A stretch of 64,000 nucleotides of DNA from the NCBI RefSeq assembly GCF_051297175.1, contig NZ_JBINNY010000001.1, positions 3,348,001 to 3,412,000 on the forward strand, in the 5' to 3' direction. The notes below the pieces were generated by a model. That model was not told the origin of the DNA. It did no database searches and saw only the letters and a list, made by a program, of their open reading frames with translations. Made by a program: the position numbers and the translations under genes. Shown in pieces: positions 35,693 to 44,662 of the stretch (the first letter of the stretch is position 1; each line of letters opens with the position of its first letter). The DNA comes from Dryocola sp051297175. Its GTDB lineage: Bacteria > Pseudomonadota > Gammaproteobacteria > Enterobacterales > Enterobacteriaceae.

Positions 35693-36982
35693 ATGACGCC
35701 TGCTGATTTAACATTCGACCAACAACATATCTGGCATCCGTACACTTCCATGACCCGCCCGCTGCCGGTTTATCCGGTCGTTTCGGCATCCGGCTGCGAG
35801 CTAACCCTTGCCGACGGCACGCCGCTTGTAGACGGCATGTCATCGTGGTGGGCGGCGATCCACGGCTATAACCATCCGCGCCTTAACCAGGCGATAAAAA
35901 CGCAGGTAGACCGGATGTCGCACGTGATGTTTGGCGGCATAACCCATCCTCCCGCCGTGGCGCTGTGCCGCAGGCTGGTGGCTATGACGCCCGACCCGCT
36001 CGAATGCGTTTTCCTGGCCGACTCCGGCTCCGTGGCGGTCGAAGTGGCGATGAAAATGGCGTTGCAGTACTGGCACGCAAAAGGCGAGCCGCGCCAGCGT
36101 TTTCTGACCTTCCGCAACGGCTATCACGGCGATACGTTCGGCGCGATGTCGGTGTGCGATCCGGATAATTCCATGCACAGCCTCTGGCAGGGCTATCTCC
36201 CGGAACACCTGTTCGCGCCCGCGCCGCAGTGCGGTTTTGGTGACGAGTGGGATGAGATGGATATCGTGCCCTTTGCGCGCCTGATGGCGGCCCACCGCCA
36301 CGAAATTGCCGCCGTGATTCTGGAGCCTATAGTCCAGGGCGCGGGCGGCATGCGCTTTTACCATCCGGAGTGGCTGCGCAGGATCCGCCGCATGTGCGAC
36401 CGCGAAGGCATTCTGCTTATCGCCGACGAAATCGCGACCGGTTTTGGCCGCACCGGCAGGCTGTTCGCCTGTGAGCATGCTGGCATCGCGCCGGATATCA
36501 TGTGCCTGGGCAAGGCGCTGACCGGCGGCACCATGACCCTGTCGGCGACGCTCGCCACCCGCAGCGTGGCGGACACCATCAGCGACGGCGAGGCCGGGTG
36601 CTTCATGCACGGGCCGACGTTTATGGGCAATCCCCTCGCCTGCGCGGTCGCCGATGAGAGCCTGGCGATGCTGGAAGACGGCGGCTGGCAGCGGCAGGTG
36701 CAGGGCATTGAAAGCCAGTTAACCGCCGGGCTAGGCCCGCTGCGCGAGAGCGAACAGGTCGCGGACGTGCGCGTGCTGGGCGCAATTGGCGTTGTGGAAA
36801 CCCGCCATCCGGTGGATATGGCCGCGTTGCAGGCTTTCTTTGTCGAAAAGGGCGTGTGGATCCGGCCCTTCGGCAGGCTGATTTACCTGATGCCGCCGTA
36901 CGTCATCAGCCCGCCGCAGCTTGCAAAACTCATCGCCGCCGTGGCTGAAGCGGTCGAGAATCCGGCCTTTTTCAGAAGCTAG
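35693..36982 (+). CDS. bioA: Adenosylmethionine-8-amino-7-oxononanoate aminotransferase
   Basis: The 429-residue class III aminotransferase makes 7,8-diaminopelargonate using SAM as amino donor. Conserved parts are HIWHPYTSM, MSSWWAAIHGYNHP, SGSVAVEVAMKMALQYW, DEIATGFGRTG and the PLP lysine in LCLGKALTGG. The start MTPADLTFDQ agrees with E. coli. A frame reaching 35663 would run into the operator. It is the only bio gene on this side. Confidence 0.97.
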   Translation: MTPADLTFDQQHIWHPYTSMTRPLPVYPVVSASGCELTLADGTPLVDGMSSWWAAIHGYNHPRLNQAIKTQVDRMSHVMFGGITHPPAVALCRRLVAMTPDPLECVFLADSGSVAVEVAMKMALQYWHAKGEPRQRFLTFRNGYHGDTFGAMSVCDPDNSMHSLWQGYLPEHLFAPAPQCGFGDEWDEMDIVPFARLMAAHRHEIAAVILEPIVQGAGGMRFYHPEWLRRIRRMCDREGILLIADEIATGFGRTGRLFACEHAGIAPDIMCLGKALTGGTMTLSATLATRSVADTISDGEAGCFMHGPTFMGNPLACAVADESLAMLEDGGWQRQVQGIESQLTAGLGPLRESEQVADVRVLGAIGVVETRHPVDMAALQAFFVEKGVWIRPFGRLIYLMPPYVISPPQLAKLIAAVAEAVENPAFFRS

Positions 36983-37053
36983 CCGCCAGCAGGCCGGGCG
37001 ATGTTGCACTACACTTCGAGGATCATTTCACTCGCCTAACTCAGGAGATCCCG

Positions 37054-37734
37054 ATGAAAATCCTCATGGTACTGACCTCGCACGACAGGCTGGGTGACAC
37101 CGGCAAACCCACCGGCTTTTGGCTCGAGGAGTTTGCCGCGCCCTGGTACGTTTTCCATGACGCCGGGGTGGAAGTGACGCTGGCTTCGCCGAAAGGCGGC
37201 CAGCCGCCGCTCGATCCGAAAAGCGACGAGCCTGACTCGCAGACCGACGCCACCCGCCGCTTCCGCAGCGATGCCGATGCGCAGAAGCTGCTGGCGAATA
37301 CCCACAGGCTGGACTCCGTAAAAGCCGAAGATTTCGACGCGGTGTTTTATCCCGGCGGCCACGGCCCGCTGTGGGATTTGGCCGAAGACCCGCATTCCAT
37401 CAGGCTGATTGAGACTTTTTGGGCGGCCGGGAAACCCGTCGGCGCGGTGTGCCACGCGCCGGGCGTGCTGCGTAAGGTGAAAACGCCGGATGGCGAACTG
37501 CTGGTGAAGGGCAAACGCGTTACCGGCTTTACCAACAGCGAAGAAGAAGGCGTGGGCCTGACGGCTATCGTGCCTTTCCTGGTTGAAGACGAGCTGAAAA
37601 AAGCGGGCGGCCAGTTTGAACGCACCGACGACTGGGGCGAGTACGCGGTGACCGACGGTCATCTGGTGACCGGGCAAAACCCGGCGTCCTCGACCATCGC
37701 CGCCGAAGAGCTGCTAAAACTACTCGATCTTTAA
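37054..37734 (+). CDS. DJ-1/PfpI-family protein (Hsp31-like class I glutamine amidotransferase fold)
   Basis: The 226-residue protein has the nucleophile elbow GAVCHAPGVL with Cys133. An acidic residue in FWLEEFAAP (Glu25 or Glu26) and YPGGHGPLWDL complete a pattern of the Hsp31/glyoxalase III-like branch. Members remove methylglyoxal or act as chaperones or deglycases; which applies here is open. AGGAG precedes the ATG. It is 14 bp upstream of ybhB and probably cotranscribed with it. In E. coli bioA and ybhB are direct neighbours, so this gene is an addition. Confidence 0.82.
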   Translation: MKILMVLTSHDRLGDTGKPTGFWLEEFAAPWYVFHDAGVEVTLASPKGGQPPLDPKSDEPDSQTDATRRFRSDADAQKLLANTHRLDSVKAEDFDAVFYPGGHGPLWDLAEDPHSIRLIETFWAAGKPVGAVCHAPGVLRKVKTPDGELLVKGKRVTGFTNSEEEGVGLTAIVPFLVEDELKKAGGQFERTDDWGEYAVTDGHLVTGQNPASSTIAAEELLKLLDL

Positions 37735-37748
37735 TTCAAGGAGCGGTT

Positions 37749-38225
37749 ATGAAACTGATTAGTCAAGATATTCGGGAGGGGGAAAAGCTCCCTTCCCGCC
37801 ACGTGTTCAACGGCATGGGCTACGAGGGGGATAATATTTCTCCGCATCTGGCGTGGGACGACGTGCCGCCTGGCACTAAAAGCTTCGTGGTGACCTGCTA
37901 CGATCCGGACGCGCCAACCGGCTCCGGCTGGTGGCACTGGGTGGTGGCGAACCTGCCCGCCGATACGCGGGTTTTGCCGCAGGGAGCGGGTTCAGACCTG
38001 GCCGAGCTGCCGGAGCCTGCGGTGCAAACGCGCACCGATTTCGGTCAGGCTGGCTACGGCGGCGCCGCGCCGCCAAAGGGCGAATCGCACCGCTATATTT
38101 TCACCGTTCACGCGCTGGACGTTGAAAAGCTGGACGTCGATGAGAACGCGTCCGGCGCGATGGTCGGTTTTAACGTCCATTTCCACTCGTTGGGCAGTGC
38201 CTCTATTACCGCGATGTTCATCTAA
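37749..38225 (+). CDS. ybhB: PEBP-family protein YbhB
   Basis: The 158-residue protein belongs to the phosphatidylethanolamine-binding / Raf-kinase-inhibitor-like family. Motifs are YDPDAPTGSGWWHWVVANLP and PPKGESHRYIFTVHALD. E. coli YbhB is a soluble dimer of unknown ligand. AAGGAG precedes the start. Confidence 0.94.
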   Translation: MKLISQDIREGEKLPSRHVFNGMGYEGDNISPHLAWDDVPPGTKSFVVTCYDPDAPTGSGWWHWVVANLPADTRVLPQGAGSDLAELPEPAVQTRTDFGQAGYGGAAPPKGESHRYIFTVHALDVEKLDVDENASGAMVGFNVHFHSLGSASITAMFI

Positions 38226-38241
38226 TCCCATCTTTTCTGAG

Positions 38242-38272
38242 GCCGATTTGCACAATCGGCTTCCCGTTTCGC
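38242..38272 (+). terminator. Terminator after ybhB
   Basis: GCCGATT and AATCGGC form a 7-bp stem with a 5-base loop, followed by the pyrimidine-rich tail ttcccgtttc. Confidence 0.55.
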
Positions 38273-38277
38273 TCAAC

Positions 38278-38292
38278 TTAGTATAAAAATGC
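38278..38292 (-). other. Homologue of the phage lambda attB core
   Basis: On the minus strand GCATTTTTATACTAA differs from the 15-bp lambda core GCTTTTTTATACTAA at one position. The flank GTTGAGCGAAACGGGAAG also resembles the E. coli attB flank. It lies between ybhB and ybhC, exactly the location of attB in E. coli. No prophage is integrated. Confidence 0.85.
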
Positions 38293-38339
38293 AGGCCTTA
38301 AGAACACCCCCTTTTTAACCGTATCGTCAGGAGTAACCC

Positions 38340-39638
38340 TTGAACACATTATCGGTTTCTCGCCGGGCCGCCGCGCTCGCTTTTGCCGTGGCTTTATCTG
38401 CCTGTAGCTCAACGCCGCCGGAAGACCGCCCGTCCACCCAGGTCGCTCCGGGCACCCAGTCCCGCCCGATTTTATCGACGGATGAAGCGCAGAACTTCGT
38501 TCAGGCGCGTTACTTCTCTTCTATGAATAAAGACGAAGCGCCGTGGACGCCATCCTCTATTCGCACGCCGCAGCAGCCTGACTTCGTGGTTGGCCCGGCG
38601 GGCGGCGAAGGTGTCACCCACACCACCATTCAGGCCGCCGTTGACGCCGCAATCACTAAACACAGCAGCTCGCGCCAGTACATTGCCATTCAGCCAGGCG
38701 AGTACGCGGGCACCGTGTATATCCCTGCGGCTTCCGGCAGCGTGACGCTGTACGGCACAACGAATAACGCCGCGGACGTGAAAATCACCATGCCGCTGGA
38801 TTCCGAAACCGACGTAACGACGTGGCGTCGTTCGGTTAACCCATCGGGCAAATATATGCCGGGTAAGCCAGCCTGGTACATGTTTGATAGCTGCCAGAGC
38901 CGCCGTTCCGCAACCGTCGGCATCATGTGTTCCGCTGCCGTCTGGTCGCAGAACAACGGTTTGCAGCTGCAAAACCTGACCATCGCCAATACGCTGGGCG
39001 ACAGCGTTGACGCGGGCAACCATCAGGCCGTGGCGCTGCGCACCGACGGCGATAAGGTTCAGCTGAACAACGTTCACCTGCTGGGCCGCCAGAACACCTT
39101 CTTCGTCACCAACAGCGACGTGCAGAACCGCCTGCTCGCTAACCGCCAGACGCGCACGCTGGTGACCAACAGCTACATTGAAGGTGATGTGGATGTGGTT
39201 GCGGGCCGTGGTGCCGTGGTGTTTGAGAACACCGATTTCCGCCTGGTGAACAGCCGCACCAAAGAAGGCTCCGTCTTCGCGCCTGCAACCTTACCGAACG
39301 TCTTCTACGGCTTCCTTGCGATGAACAGCCGCTTCACCGCCGCAGGTGACGCGCAGCTGGGCCGCGCGTGGGATGTGGAAGCCTCTGAGAACGGCTATAC
39401 CGCCGGTCAGACGTCCAACGGCCAGGTTGTTATCCGCGATAGCGTCATCAACGAAGGCTTCAACAGCGCCAGGCCGTGGGGCGACGCCGCCGGTTCTAAA
39501 CGTCCGTTCGCGGGCAATATCGGCGTGAAGGGCGAAAAAGGCGAGATTCAGCGCGACCTGAACGCAACCGACGCCAACCGCCTGTGGGAGTTCAACAACC
39601 GTGGCGTTGGCAGCCCGGTCGTTGCCGAAGGCAAGTAA
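38340..39638 (+). CDS. ybhC: Outer-membrane lipoprotein YbhC (pectin-esterase-like)
   Basis: The 432-residue protein starts at TTG 38340 with CAGGAG six bases upstream; the product MNTLSVSRRAAALAFAV matches E. coli YbhC. The lipobox LSAC near residue 22 marks a lipoprotein. The rest is a right-handed beta-helix of the pectin-esterase family (GVTHTTIQAAVDAAI, GDSVDAGNHQAVALRTDGD, GDVDVVAGRGAVVFENT). E. coli YbhC is an acyl-CoA thioesterase-like protein of unclear role and does not degrade pectin. It ends at a strong terminator. Confidence 0.93.
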   Translation: MNTLSVSRRAAALAFAVALSACSSTPPEDRPSTQVAPGTQSRPILSTDEAQNFVQARYFSSMNKDEAPWTPSSIRTPQQPDFVVGPAGGEGVTHTTIQAAVDAAITKHSSSRQYIAIQPGEYAGTVYIPAASGSVTLYGTTNNAADVKITMPLDSETDVTTWRRSVNPSGKYMPGKPAWYMFDSCQSRRSATVGIMCSAAVWSQNNGLQLQNLTIANTLGDSVDAGNHQAVALRTDGDKVQLNNVHLLGRQNTFFVTNSDVQNRLLANRQTRTLVTNSYIEGDVDVVAGRGAVVFENTDFRLVNSRTKEGSVFAPATLPNVFYGFLAMNSRFTAAGDAQLGRAWDVEASENGYTAGQTSNGQVVIRDSVINEGFNSARPWGDAAGSKRPFAGNIGVKGEKGEIQRDLNATDANRLWEFNNRGVGSPVVAEGK

Positions 39639-39652
39639 CGCCGCTGCAAAAT

Positions 39653-39681
39653 AAAAAACCTCGCGATTGCGAGGTTTTTTT
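39653..39681 (+). terminator. Strong bidirectional terminator, ybhC/pgl
   Basis: AACCTCGC and GCGAGGTT pair around GATT, with an A-run before and seven Ts after. It can serve ybhC on the plus strand and pgl on the minus strand. Confidence 0.92.
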
Positions 39682-39698
39682 ATGGCACGTTTGGCAAA

Positions 39699-40697
39699 TC
39701 AGTGCGCGTGAACGACGACCCACATTGGGCCTTGTCCAACCGCATAACGCCCTTTCTCTTCCAGCAGACCCTGTACGCCGGTGATTTCGTACACCGCGAT
39801 GTGGTGGGATTTCTGTCCGGCGGCAATCAGGTATTTACCGCTGTGATCGACGTTAAAGCCGCGCGGCTGGGTTTCGGTTGGCTGGTAGCCTTCGATGGCC
39901 AGCACGCTGCCGTCTTCAGAGACGCTAAAGACGGTGATGATGCTTGCGGTGCGGTCACAGGTGTAGAGATGGCGGCCATCCTGCGTGATGTGGATATCCG
40001 CAGCCCAGCGGGTATCGGAGAAGTCCGGCGGCATGATATCCAGCGTTTGCACGCATTCTATTTTGCCGTTCGGATCTTTAAGCTCCCAGACGTCCACGGA
40101 GCCGTTTAGCTCATTGACGCAGTACGCGTACTGCTGGTTCGGGTGGAACGCCATGTGGCGCGGGCCTGCGCCTTCTACGGTCGTCACTTCAGCCGGATTT
40201 TGTGCCACGAGCGCGCCGTCGTCAGACAGCGTGAACAGGCAGATGCGATCCTGTTTTAGCGCCGGTACCCACAGCGTGCGGTTGTCCGGGGAGATATTGG
40301 CCGAGTGGCAGCCTTCCAGACCTTCCACCACCGAGACTGTTTCACCCGGCAGGCCGTCGTTGGCAAGCGACACCACGCTCACGCTGCCGGAGTTGTAGGA
40401 GGCGCTGAACAGGAACTTGCCCTGATGGTCGGTTGAGATGTGCGTTGGGCTGCCCGGCAGCGCGGCGACGCCCGCTTCGGTCAGGGTGCCGTCATCCGGG
40501 GTGATGCGGTAAGCAATGACGCGAAACTCCGGGCGCACGCCAACGTACAGATAGCGTTTGTCCGGGCTGATGACCATCGGCTGGACCTGGCCTGGAACAT
40601 CGACAACCTGCACCAGAGTGAGTTCGCCCTGCTGGTTGAGCGACCAGACGTGGATCTGCTGGCTTTCAGGGCTGGCGGTATAGACAGTTTGTTTCAT
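39699..40697 (-). CDS. pgl: 6-phosphogluconolactonase
   Basis: The 332-residue seven-bladed beta-propeller lactonase (YbhE type) hydrolyses 6-phosphogluconolactone in the oxidative pentose phosphate pathway. It begins MKQTVYTASPESQQIHVW. Repeating blades carry motifs such as SPDKRYLYVG, SPDNRTLWVPALKQDRI, GPRHMAFHPNQQYAY and TQDGRHLYTCDR. The start is set by family; six extra residues upstream are possible. It is divergent from ybhA. Confidence 0.96.
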   Translation of the reverse strand: MKQTVYTASPESQQIHVWSLNQQGELTLVQVVDVPGQVQPMVISPDKRYLYVGVRPEFRVIAYRITPDDGTLTEAGVAALPGSPTHISTDHQGKFLFSASYNSGSVSVVSLANDGLPGETVSVVEGLEGCHSANISPDNRTLWVPALKQDRICLFTLSDDGALVAQNPAEVTTVEGAGPRHMAFHPNQQYAYCVNELNGSVDVWELKDPNGKIECVQTLDIMPPDFSDTRWAADIHITQDGRHLYTCDRTASIITVFSVSEDGSVLAIEGYQPTETQPRGFNVDHSGKYLIAAGQKSHHIAVYEITGVQGLLEEKGRYAVGQGPMWVVVHAH

Positions 40698-40838
40698 GAA
40701 ACGCGTTCCTCCCAACGTATCGAATAATAGTCACAAGGGTAGCCCCTTTTGCCGCTGTCGGTCGCTATTTTGAACAACGCGCCCGGGCGGTGTACCATCG
40801 GGTCAGACCTCATGACTTGAATTTGACTGGAATCCGAA

Positions 40839-41657
40839 ATGACCTATCGAGTAATCGCCCTTGATCTGGACGGCACCCTGCTGACGCCACAAAAAACCAT
40901 TCTTCCGGAATCGCTTATCGCGCTCGAGCGCGCCCGCGAGTCGGGCGTAAAAGTGGTGATCGTGACCGGCCGTCATCACGTAGCCATTCATCCTTTTTAT
41001 CAGGCACTGGCTTTAGATACACCTGCAATTTGCTGTAATGGCACTTACTTGTATGATTATCATGCAAAAAAGGTGCTGAGTGCCGATCCACTTCTGCCGC
41101 AGCAGGCGGGGCAACTTATAGATTTGCTCAATGAGCATGACGTTCACGGCCTGATGTATGTCGATAACGCGATGCTGTACGAGCGCCCGACCGGCCACGT
41201 TGTCCGCACGGAAAACTGGGCCCGTTCGCTGCCGGAAGAACAGCGTCCGGTATTCCGCCAGGTAAACTCGCTGCGCGAGGCGGCAAACGAAGTCGACGCG
41301 ATCTGGAAGTTTGCCCTCACCGATGAAGATATTCCCAAGCTGAATACCTTCACCAAAGCGGTTGAGGAGCAGCTTGGTCTTGCCTGCGAATGGTCGTGGC
41401 ACGATCAGGTAGACGTGGCGCAGAGCGGCAACAGCAAGGGCAAACGCCTGGCGCAGTGGGTTGAGTCACAGGGTTTATCTATGAACCAGGTGATTGCTTT
41501 TGGCGATAACTACAACGACCTGAGCATGCTGGAAAGCGCCGGGCTGGGCGTGGCGATGGGCAATGCCGACGAGGCTATCAGGGCGCGCGCGGATTTGGTG
41601 ATTGGCACCAATCTTGAGGCGGGCATTGCCGAGACAATTTACAAGCATTTGTTGTAG
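40839..41657 (+). CDS. ybhA: HAD-family phosphatase YbhA
   Basis: The 272-residue Cof-type HAD phosphatase has motif I ALDLDGTLL, motif II VIVTGR, the conserved Lys in the KGKRLAQW region and motif IV AFGDNYNDLSML. E. coli YbhA dephosphorylates pyridoxal phosphate and fructose 1,6-bisphosphate among others. It is the full family length. Confidence 0.95.
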   Translation: MTYRVIALDLDGTLLTPQKTILPESLIALERARESGVKVVIVTGRHHVAIHPFYQALALDTPAICCNGTYLYDYHAKKVLSADPLLPQQAGQLIDLLNEHDVHGLMYVDNAMLYERPTGHVVRTENWARSLPEEQRPVFRQVNSLREAANEVDAIWKFALTDEDIPKLNTFTKAVEEQLGLACEWSWHDQVDVAQSGNSKGKRLAQWVESQGLSMNQVIAFGDNYNDLSMLESAGLGVAMGNADEAIRARADLVIGTNLEAGIAETIYKHLL

Positions 41658-41666
41658 AGGCCGGGG

Positions 41667-41699
41667 CGGTGGATGGCGCTGGCGCTTATCCACCCTACG
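41667..41699. repeat. REP-like palindrome between ybhA and modC
   Basis: The sequence cggtggatggcgctgg followed by cgcttatccaccctacg forms one palindrome. It lies between convergent 3' ends. Confidence 0.8.
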
Positions 41700-41711
41700 C
41701 TCCTCACAACA

Positions 41712-42770
41712 TCACGTCGTTATCGACACGCTTTTAATCTGCGCATAGAGCCACTGGCCGGGCTTAACCGCCAGCTCGTCCCGCGCCCAGGGGCTAATGC
41801 GCGCCCACAGCGTTCTGCCGCCAACCTCAAGCTGCACCTCAACCTGTCCTTCATCGTCAAAGCACTGCGCCACTTTCGCTCGCAGGACGTTGCGAATGCT
41901 GCTGTTAACCGGCGGCTGCAGGATGAGCGACACGTCGGAGGCCTGAATGCGAATGCGCAGCGGAGCCTGTAGCGGCTTATCCAGTTTGTTCACCCACAGA
42001 TGCTGATCGCCCAGCGCCAGCGCCGTCAGGGCGTAATGCGGGTGATGTTCCAGCACGGTCACCTTCAGCACGCTGCTCTGCTGCTCTTTCGGCAGCCACG
42101 GGTGCATAACGCTGCTGCCCCACACCTCTTCGAGATTGCCAAAGGCCATAACGTTCCCGCCGTCGAGCACCAGCACTTTGTCGGCAAGGTGAAGAATTTC
42201 TTCCAGCGAGTGGCTGACGTACAGCATGGGAATGTTTATTTCGCGCGCAAGGCGTTGCAGGTAAGGCAGCAGCTCGCGCTTGCGGGGGATATCCAGCGAG
42301 GCGAGCGGTTCGTCTAAAAGCAACAGCTCCGGCGAGGTGAGCAGCGCGCGCCCGATAGCCACGCGCTGTTTTTCGCCGCCGGAAAGGCTCCACGGAAAAC
42401 GTTCCAGCAGATCTTCAATGCCCAGCAGCGCAACCAACTTGTCGAACTGCGCGGCCATGCTTTTTGCCATACCGTATTTGAGGTTGCCGCGCACGCGGTA
42501 GTGCGGGAACAGGCGCGCGTCCTGGAAAACGTAGCCGATACGGCGCTTTTCAGGTGCCAGAAAACGCTTATTTTCCGCGTCGCTCAGCACCCGATCGTTA
42601 AGCACAATCCTGCCCTGCTGCGGGCGCGTCAGGCCGCTAATCGCATTGATGAGCGAGGTTTTCCCCGCGCCGGATACGCCAAATACCGCGGTAATGCCCT
42701 GGCCTGGCAGGGTTTCATTAATTTCTAGCCGGTGGTCGCCCAGCGTCTGAACAAAATTGAGTTCCAGCAT
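41712..42770 (-). CDS. modC: Molybdate ABC transporter ATPase
   Basis: The 352-residue protein has Walker A GVSGAGKTS, signature LSGGEKQRVAIGRAL and Walker B LLLLDEPLASLD. A C-terminal Mop/TOBE domain (about 290-352) follows and can bind oxyanion. It energises molybdate import with ModA and ModB. The gene is 3 bp after modB and ends modABC. Confidence 0.97.
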   Translation of the reverse strand: MLELNFVQTLGDHRLEINETLPGQGITAVFGVSGAGKTSLINAISGLTRPQQGRIVLNDRVLSDAENKRFLAPEKRRIGYVFQDARLFPHYRVRGNLKYGMAKSMAAQFDKLVALLGIEDLLERFPWSLSGGEKQRVAIGRALLTSPELLLLDEPLASLDIPRKRELLPYLQRLAREINIPMLYVSHSLEEILHLADKVLVLDGGNVMAFGNLEEVWGSSVMHPWLPKEQQSSVLKVTVLEHHPHYALTALALGDQHLWVNKLDKPLQAPLRIRIQASDVSLILQPPVNSSIRNVLRAKVAQCFDDEGQVEVQLEVGGRTLWARISPWARDELAVKPGQWLYAQIKSVSITT

Positions 42771-42773
42771 CGG

Positions 42774-43466
42774 TTACAGCGCCCCTATCCGTTTACGGCT
42801 CTGGCGAGCCAGCCATTCCGCCACCAACAGCGAACACAGCGCCAACACGATGGAAATGATGCACAGCCGCGCGGCAGCGCTTTCTCCGCCGGGGGTTTGG
42901 ATCAGGGTATACATCGCGGAAGGAATGGTGCGCGTTTCGCCAGGAATGTTCGAAACGAAGGTGATGGTGGCGCCGAACTCGCCCAATGAACGGGCAAACG
43001 CCAGCACCGTACCGGCAATAATACCCGGTAGGGTAAGCGGCAAGGTGATGGTGCAAAACACGCGCCAGCGCCCCGCGCCCAGCGTTCTGGCGGCCTGCTC
43101 CAGCTTAATGTCCACGCCCTCCAGCGCCAGGCGAATCGCCCGCACCATTAACGGGAAGGACATGACCGCCGCCGCCAGCACCGCGCCGCGCCAGCTAAAG
43201 GCGAAGGTGATGCCAAACACATCGTAAATCCACGCGCCGAGAAAGCCGCGTCGGCCCATGGCAATCAGAAGCAAATAGCCGACCACAACGGGGGGAAGAA
43301 CAAGCGGAAGATGGATAATGCTGTCGAGCAAGGCTTTGCCCGGAAAGCGGCATCGCACAAGCAGCCAGGCAAAGAAGATCCCAAAAGGCAAACTAAAAAG
43401 TACCGCGAGGGTCGAGACTTTCAGGCTCAGCAATACCGCCTGCCATTCGGGATCGGTCAATATCAT
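42774..43466 (-). CDS. modB: Molybdate ABC transporter permease
   Basis: The 230-residue inner-membrane permease has five to six hydrophobic segments. The binding-protein-dependent permease loop LEQAARTLGAGRWRVFCTITLPLTLPG (EAA motif) contacts ModC. Its start overlaps the modA stop by one base. Confidence 0.97.
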   Translation of the reverse strand: MILTDPEWQAVLLSLKVSTLAVLFSLPFGIFFAWLLVRCRFPGKALLDSIIHLPLVLPPVVVGYLLLIAMGRRGFLGAWIYDVFGITFAFSWRGAVLAAAVMSFPLMVRAIRLALEGVDIKLEQAARTLGAGRWRVFCTITLPLTLPGIIAGTVLAFARSLGEFGATITFVSNIPGETRTIPSAMYTLIQTPGGESAAARLCIISIVLALCSLLVAEWLARQSRKRIGAL

Positions 43467-44239
43467 TATTTGGTCGTAAATCCGTAACGTTGGAAGATAG
43501 CTGCCGCTTCCGGTCCTTTCAGATAGCTATAGAACGCGGTAACGGTTGGGTTATCGTGGCCTTTAACAATGGCGATAGGATATTCCACTTTCTGATGGGA
43601 GTCTTCCGGGAAGGTGCCCACCACTTTGACGCCTTTGCTGGCAACCGCATCGGAACCGTACACGATGCCAAGCGGCGCTTCGTCACGCTCAACCAGCGCC
43701 AGCGCACCGCGCACGTCTTCGGCCGGAGCCAGTTTCGGGGATAACGTTTCCCATGCGCCCAGCTTTTGCAGCGCTTCTTTGGCGTAGATACCGGCCGGTA
43801 CGTGGTCCGGGTCGCCCACGGCTAAACGCCCGCCGTTCAGCAGCGCGGTCCAGTCGGTTTTGGCGTTGATGGTGATATCACCCTGCTTGCTGGCCTTAGG
43901 CGCAACGACGACAAGGCTGTTGCCGAGCAGCGTTTCGCGCGTGTCGGTTTTGATGACGTCTTTGCTCACCGCGTAATCCATCCATTTCTGATCGGCAGAA
44001 ATAAATAAATCGGCGGGCGCACCGGCCTCAAGCTGGCGGGCAAGCGTAGAAGAAGAGGCAAAAGAGGACGCCACCTCCACCGTTTTGCCTTTCTGATACT
44101 GGGTAGCAATATCCTGCAGGGCGTTGGTTAAGGAAGCCGCGGCAAACACGGTGATTTTGCTGTTATCGGCAAAAGCCTGGCCTGCTACGCTTACGCTCAG
44201 CGCTGCGCCAAAGGCGAGACGAACCCACTGCTTGGTCAT
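43466..44239 (-). CDS. modA: Periplasmic molybdate-binding protein
   Basis: The 257-residue precursor has a signal peptide ending near AGQAFADN. The oxyanion pocket pattern VFAAASLTNAL (Ser), FASSSTLARQLEAGAPADLFISAD and VGDPDHVPAGIYAK fits ModA. It is first in modABC and lies behind a ModE operator. Confidence 0.97.
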   Translation of the reverse strand: MTKQWVRLAFGAALSVSVAGQAFADNSKITVFAAASLTNALQDIATQYQKGKTVEVASSFASSSTLARQLEAGAPADLFISADQKWMDYAVSKDVIKTDTRETLLGNSLVVVAPKASKQGDITINAKTDWTALLNGGRLAVGDPDHVPAGIYAKEALQKLGAWETLSPKLAPAEDVRGALALVERDEAPLGIVYGSDAVASKGVKVVGTFPEDSHQKVEYPIAIVKGHDNPTVTAFYSYLKGPEAAAIFQRYGFTTK

Positions 44240-44258
44240 GTTTCACTCCATTCTGTTT

Positions 44259-44282
44259 CGTTATGTATGCAGTAATATAACG
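44259..44282. promoter_or_regulatory. ModE operator of modABC
   Basis: Reading the minus strand, the 24-bp site is bounded by CGTTATATT and TACATAACG, the consensus half-sites recognised by ModE-molybdate. It lies 20 bp upstream of modA and should switch the operon off when molybdate is plentiful. Confidence 0.93.
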
Positions 44283-44351
44283 ATAGTGAAAAGGAATATA
44301 CAGAACTTATCGGCAGAAACCACAGGGGCTTTAAAAAAGGTGGGCTATACG

Positions 44352-44379
44352 CAAAAACGCCCGCAGAAGCGGGCGTTTG
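44352..44379 (-). terminator. Terminator of acrZ
   Basis: On the minus strand ACGCCCGC and GCGGGCGT pair around TTCT and are followed by a short T-run. It begins 5 bp after the acrZ stop codon. Confidence 0.85.
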
Positions 44380-44383
44380 GAAA

Positions 44384-44533
44384 TCAATGATGTTGTTTTG
44401 GCTGGTCGCGATGACCGACTTTAGAGAAGACGTTGAAGACTTCGCCCAATCCATAGATCAGACCGAGGATCACGGCCATCACAACTGGCACCATGATTAC
44501 GGCAAAGGCCAAACTTTTCAATAACTCTAACAT
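44384..44533 (-). CDS. acrZ: AcrZ, small accessory protein of the AcrAB-TolC efflux pump
   Basis: The 49-residue protein begins MLELLKSLAFAVIMVPVVM and ends KVGHRDQPKQHH. It is one bent transmembrane helix that binds in a groove of AcrB and changes its drug preference in E. coli. The sequence is very close to E. coli AcrZ (YbhT). It lies between modA and modE, as in E. coli. Confidence 0.95.
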   Translation of the reverse strand: MLELLKSLAFAVIMVPVVMAVILGLIYGLGEVFNVFSKVGHRDQPKQHH

Positions 44534-44662
44534 GATTGCCTCTAGTGAAAAGTAAGAGCGGCTATTCTAACGAGCTGTGAGAAAAACGCACCCCCCTTTT
44601 GTGCCATTTGCCCGCGTCGCCGCAATAGGGGAAAATGGTTCTTTTCCTTGTCCGGAGAGGTT

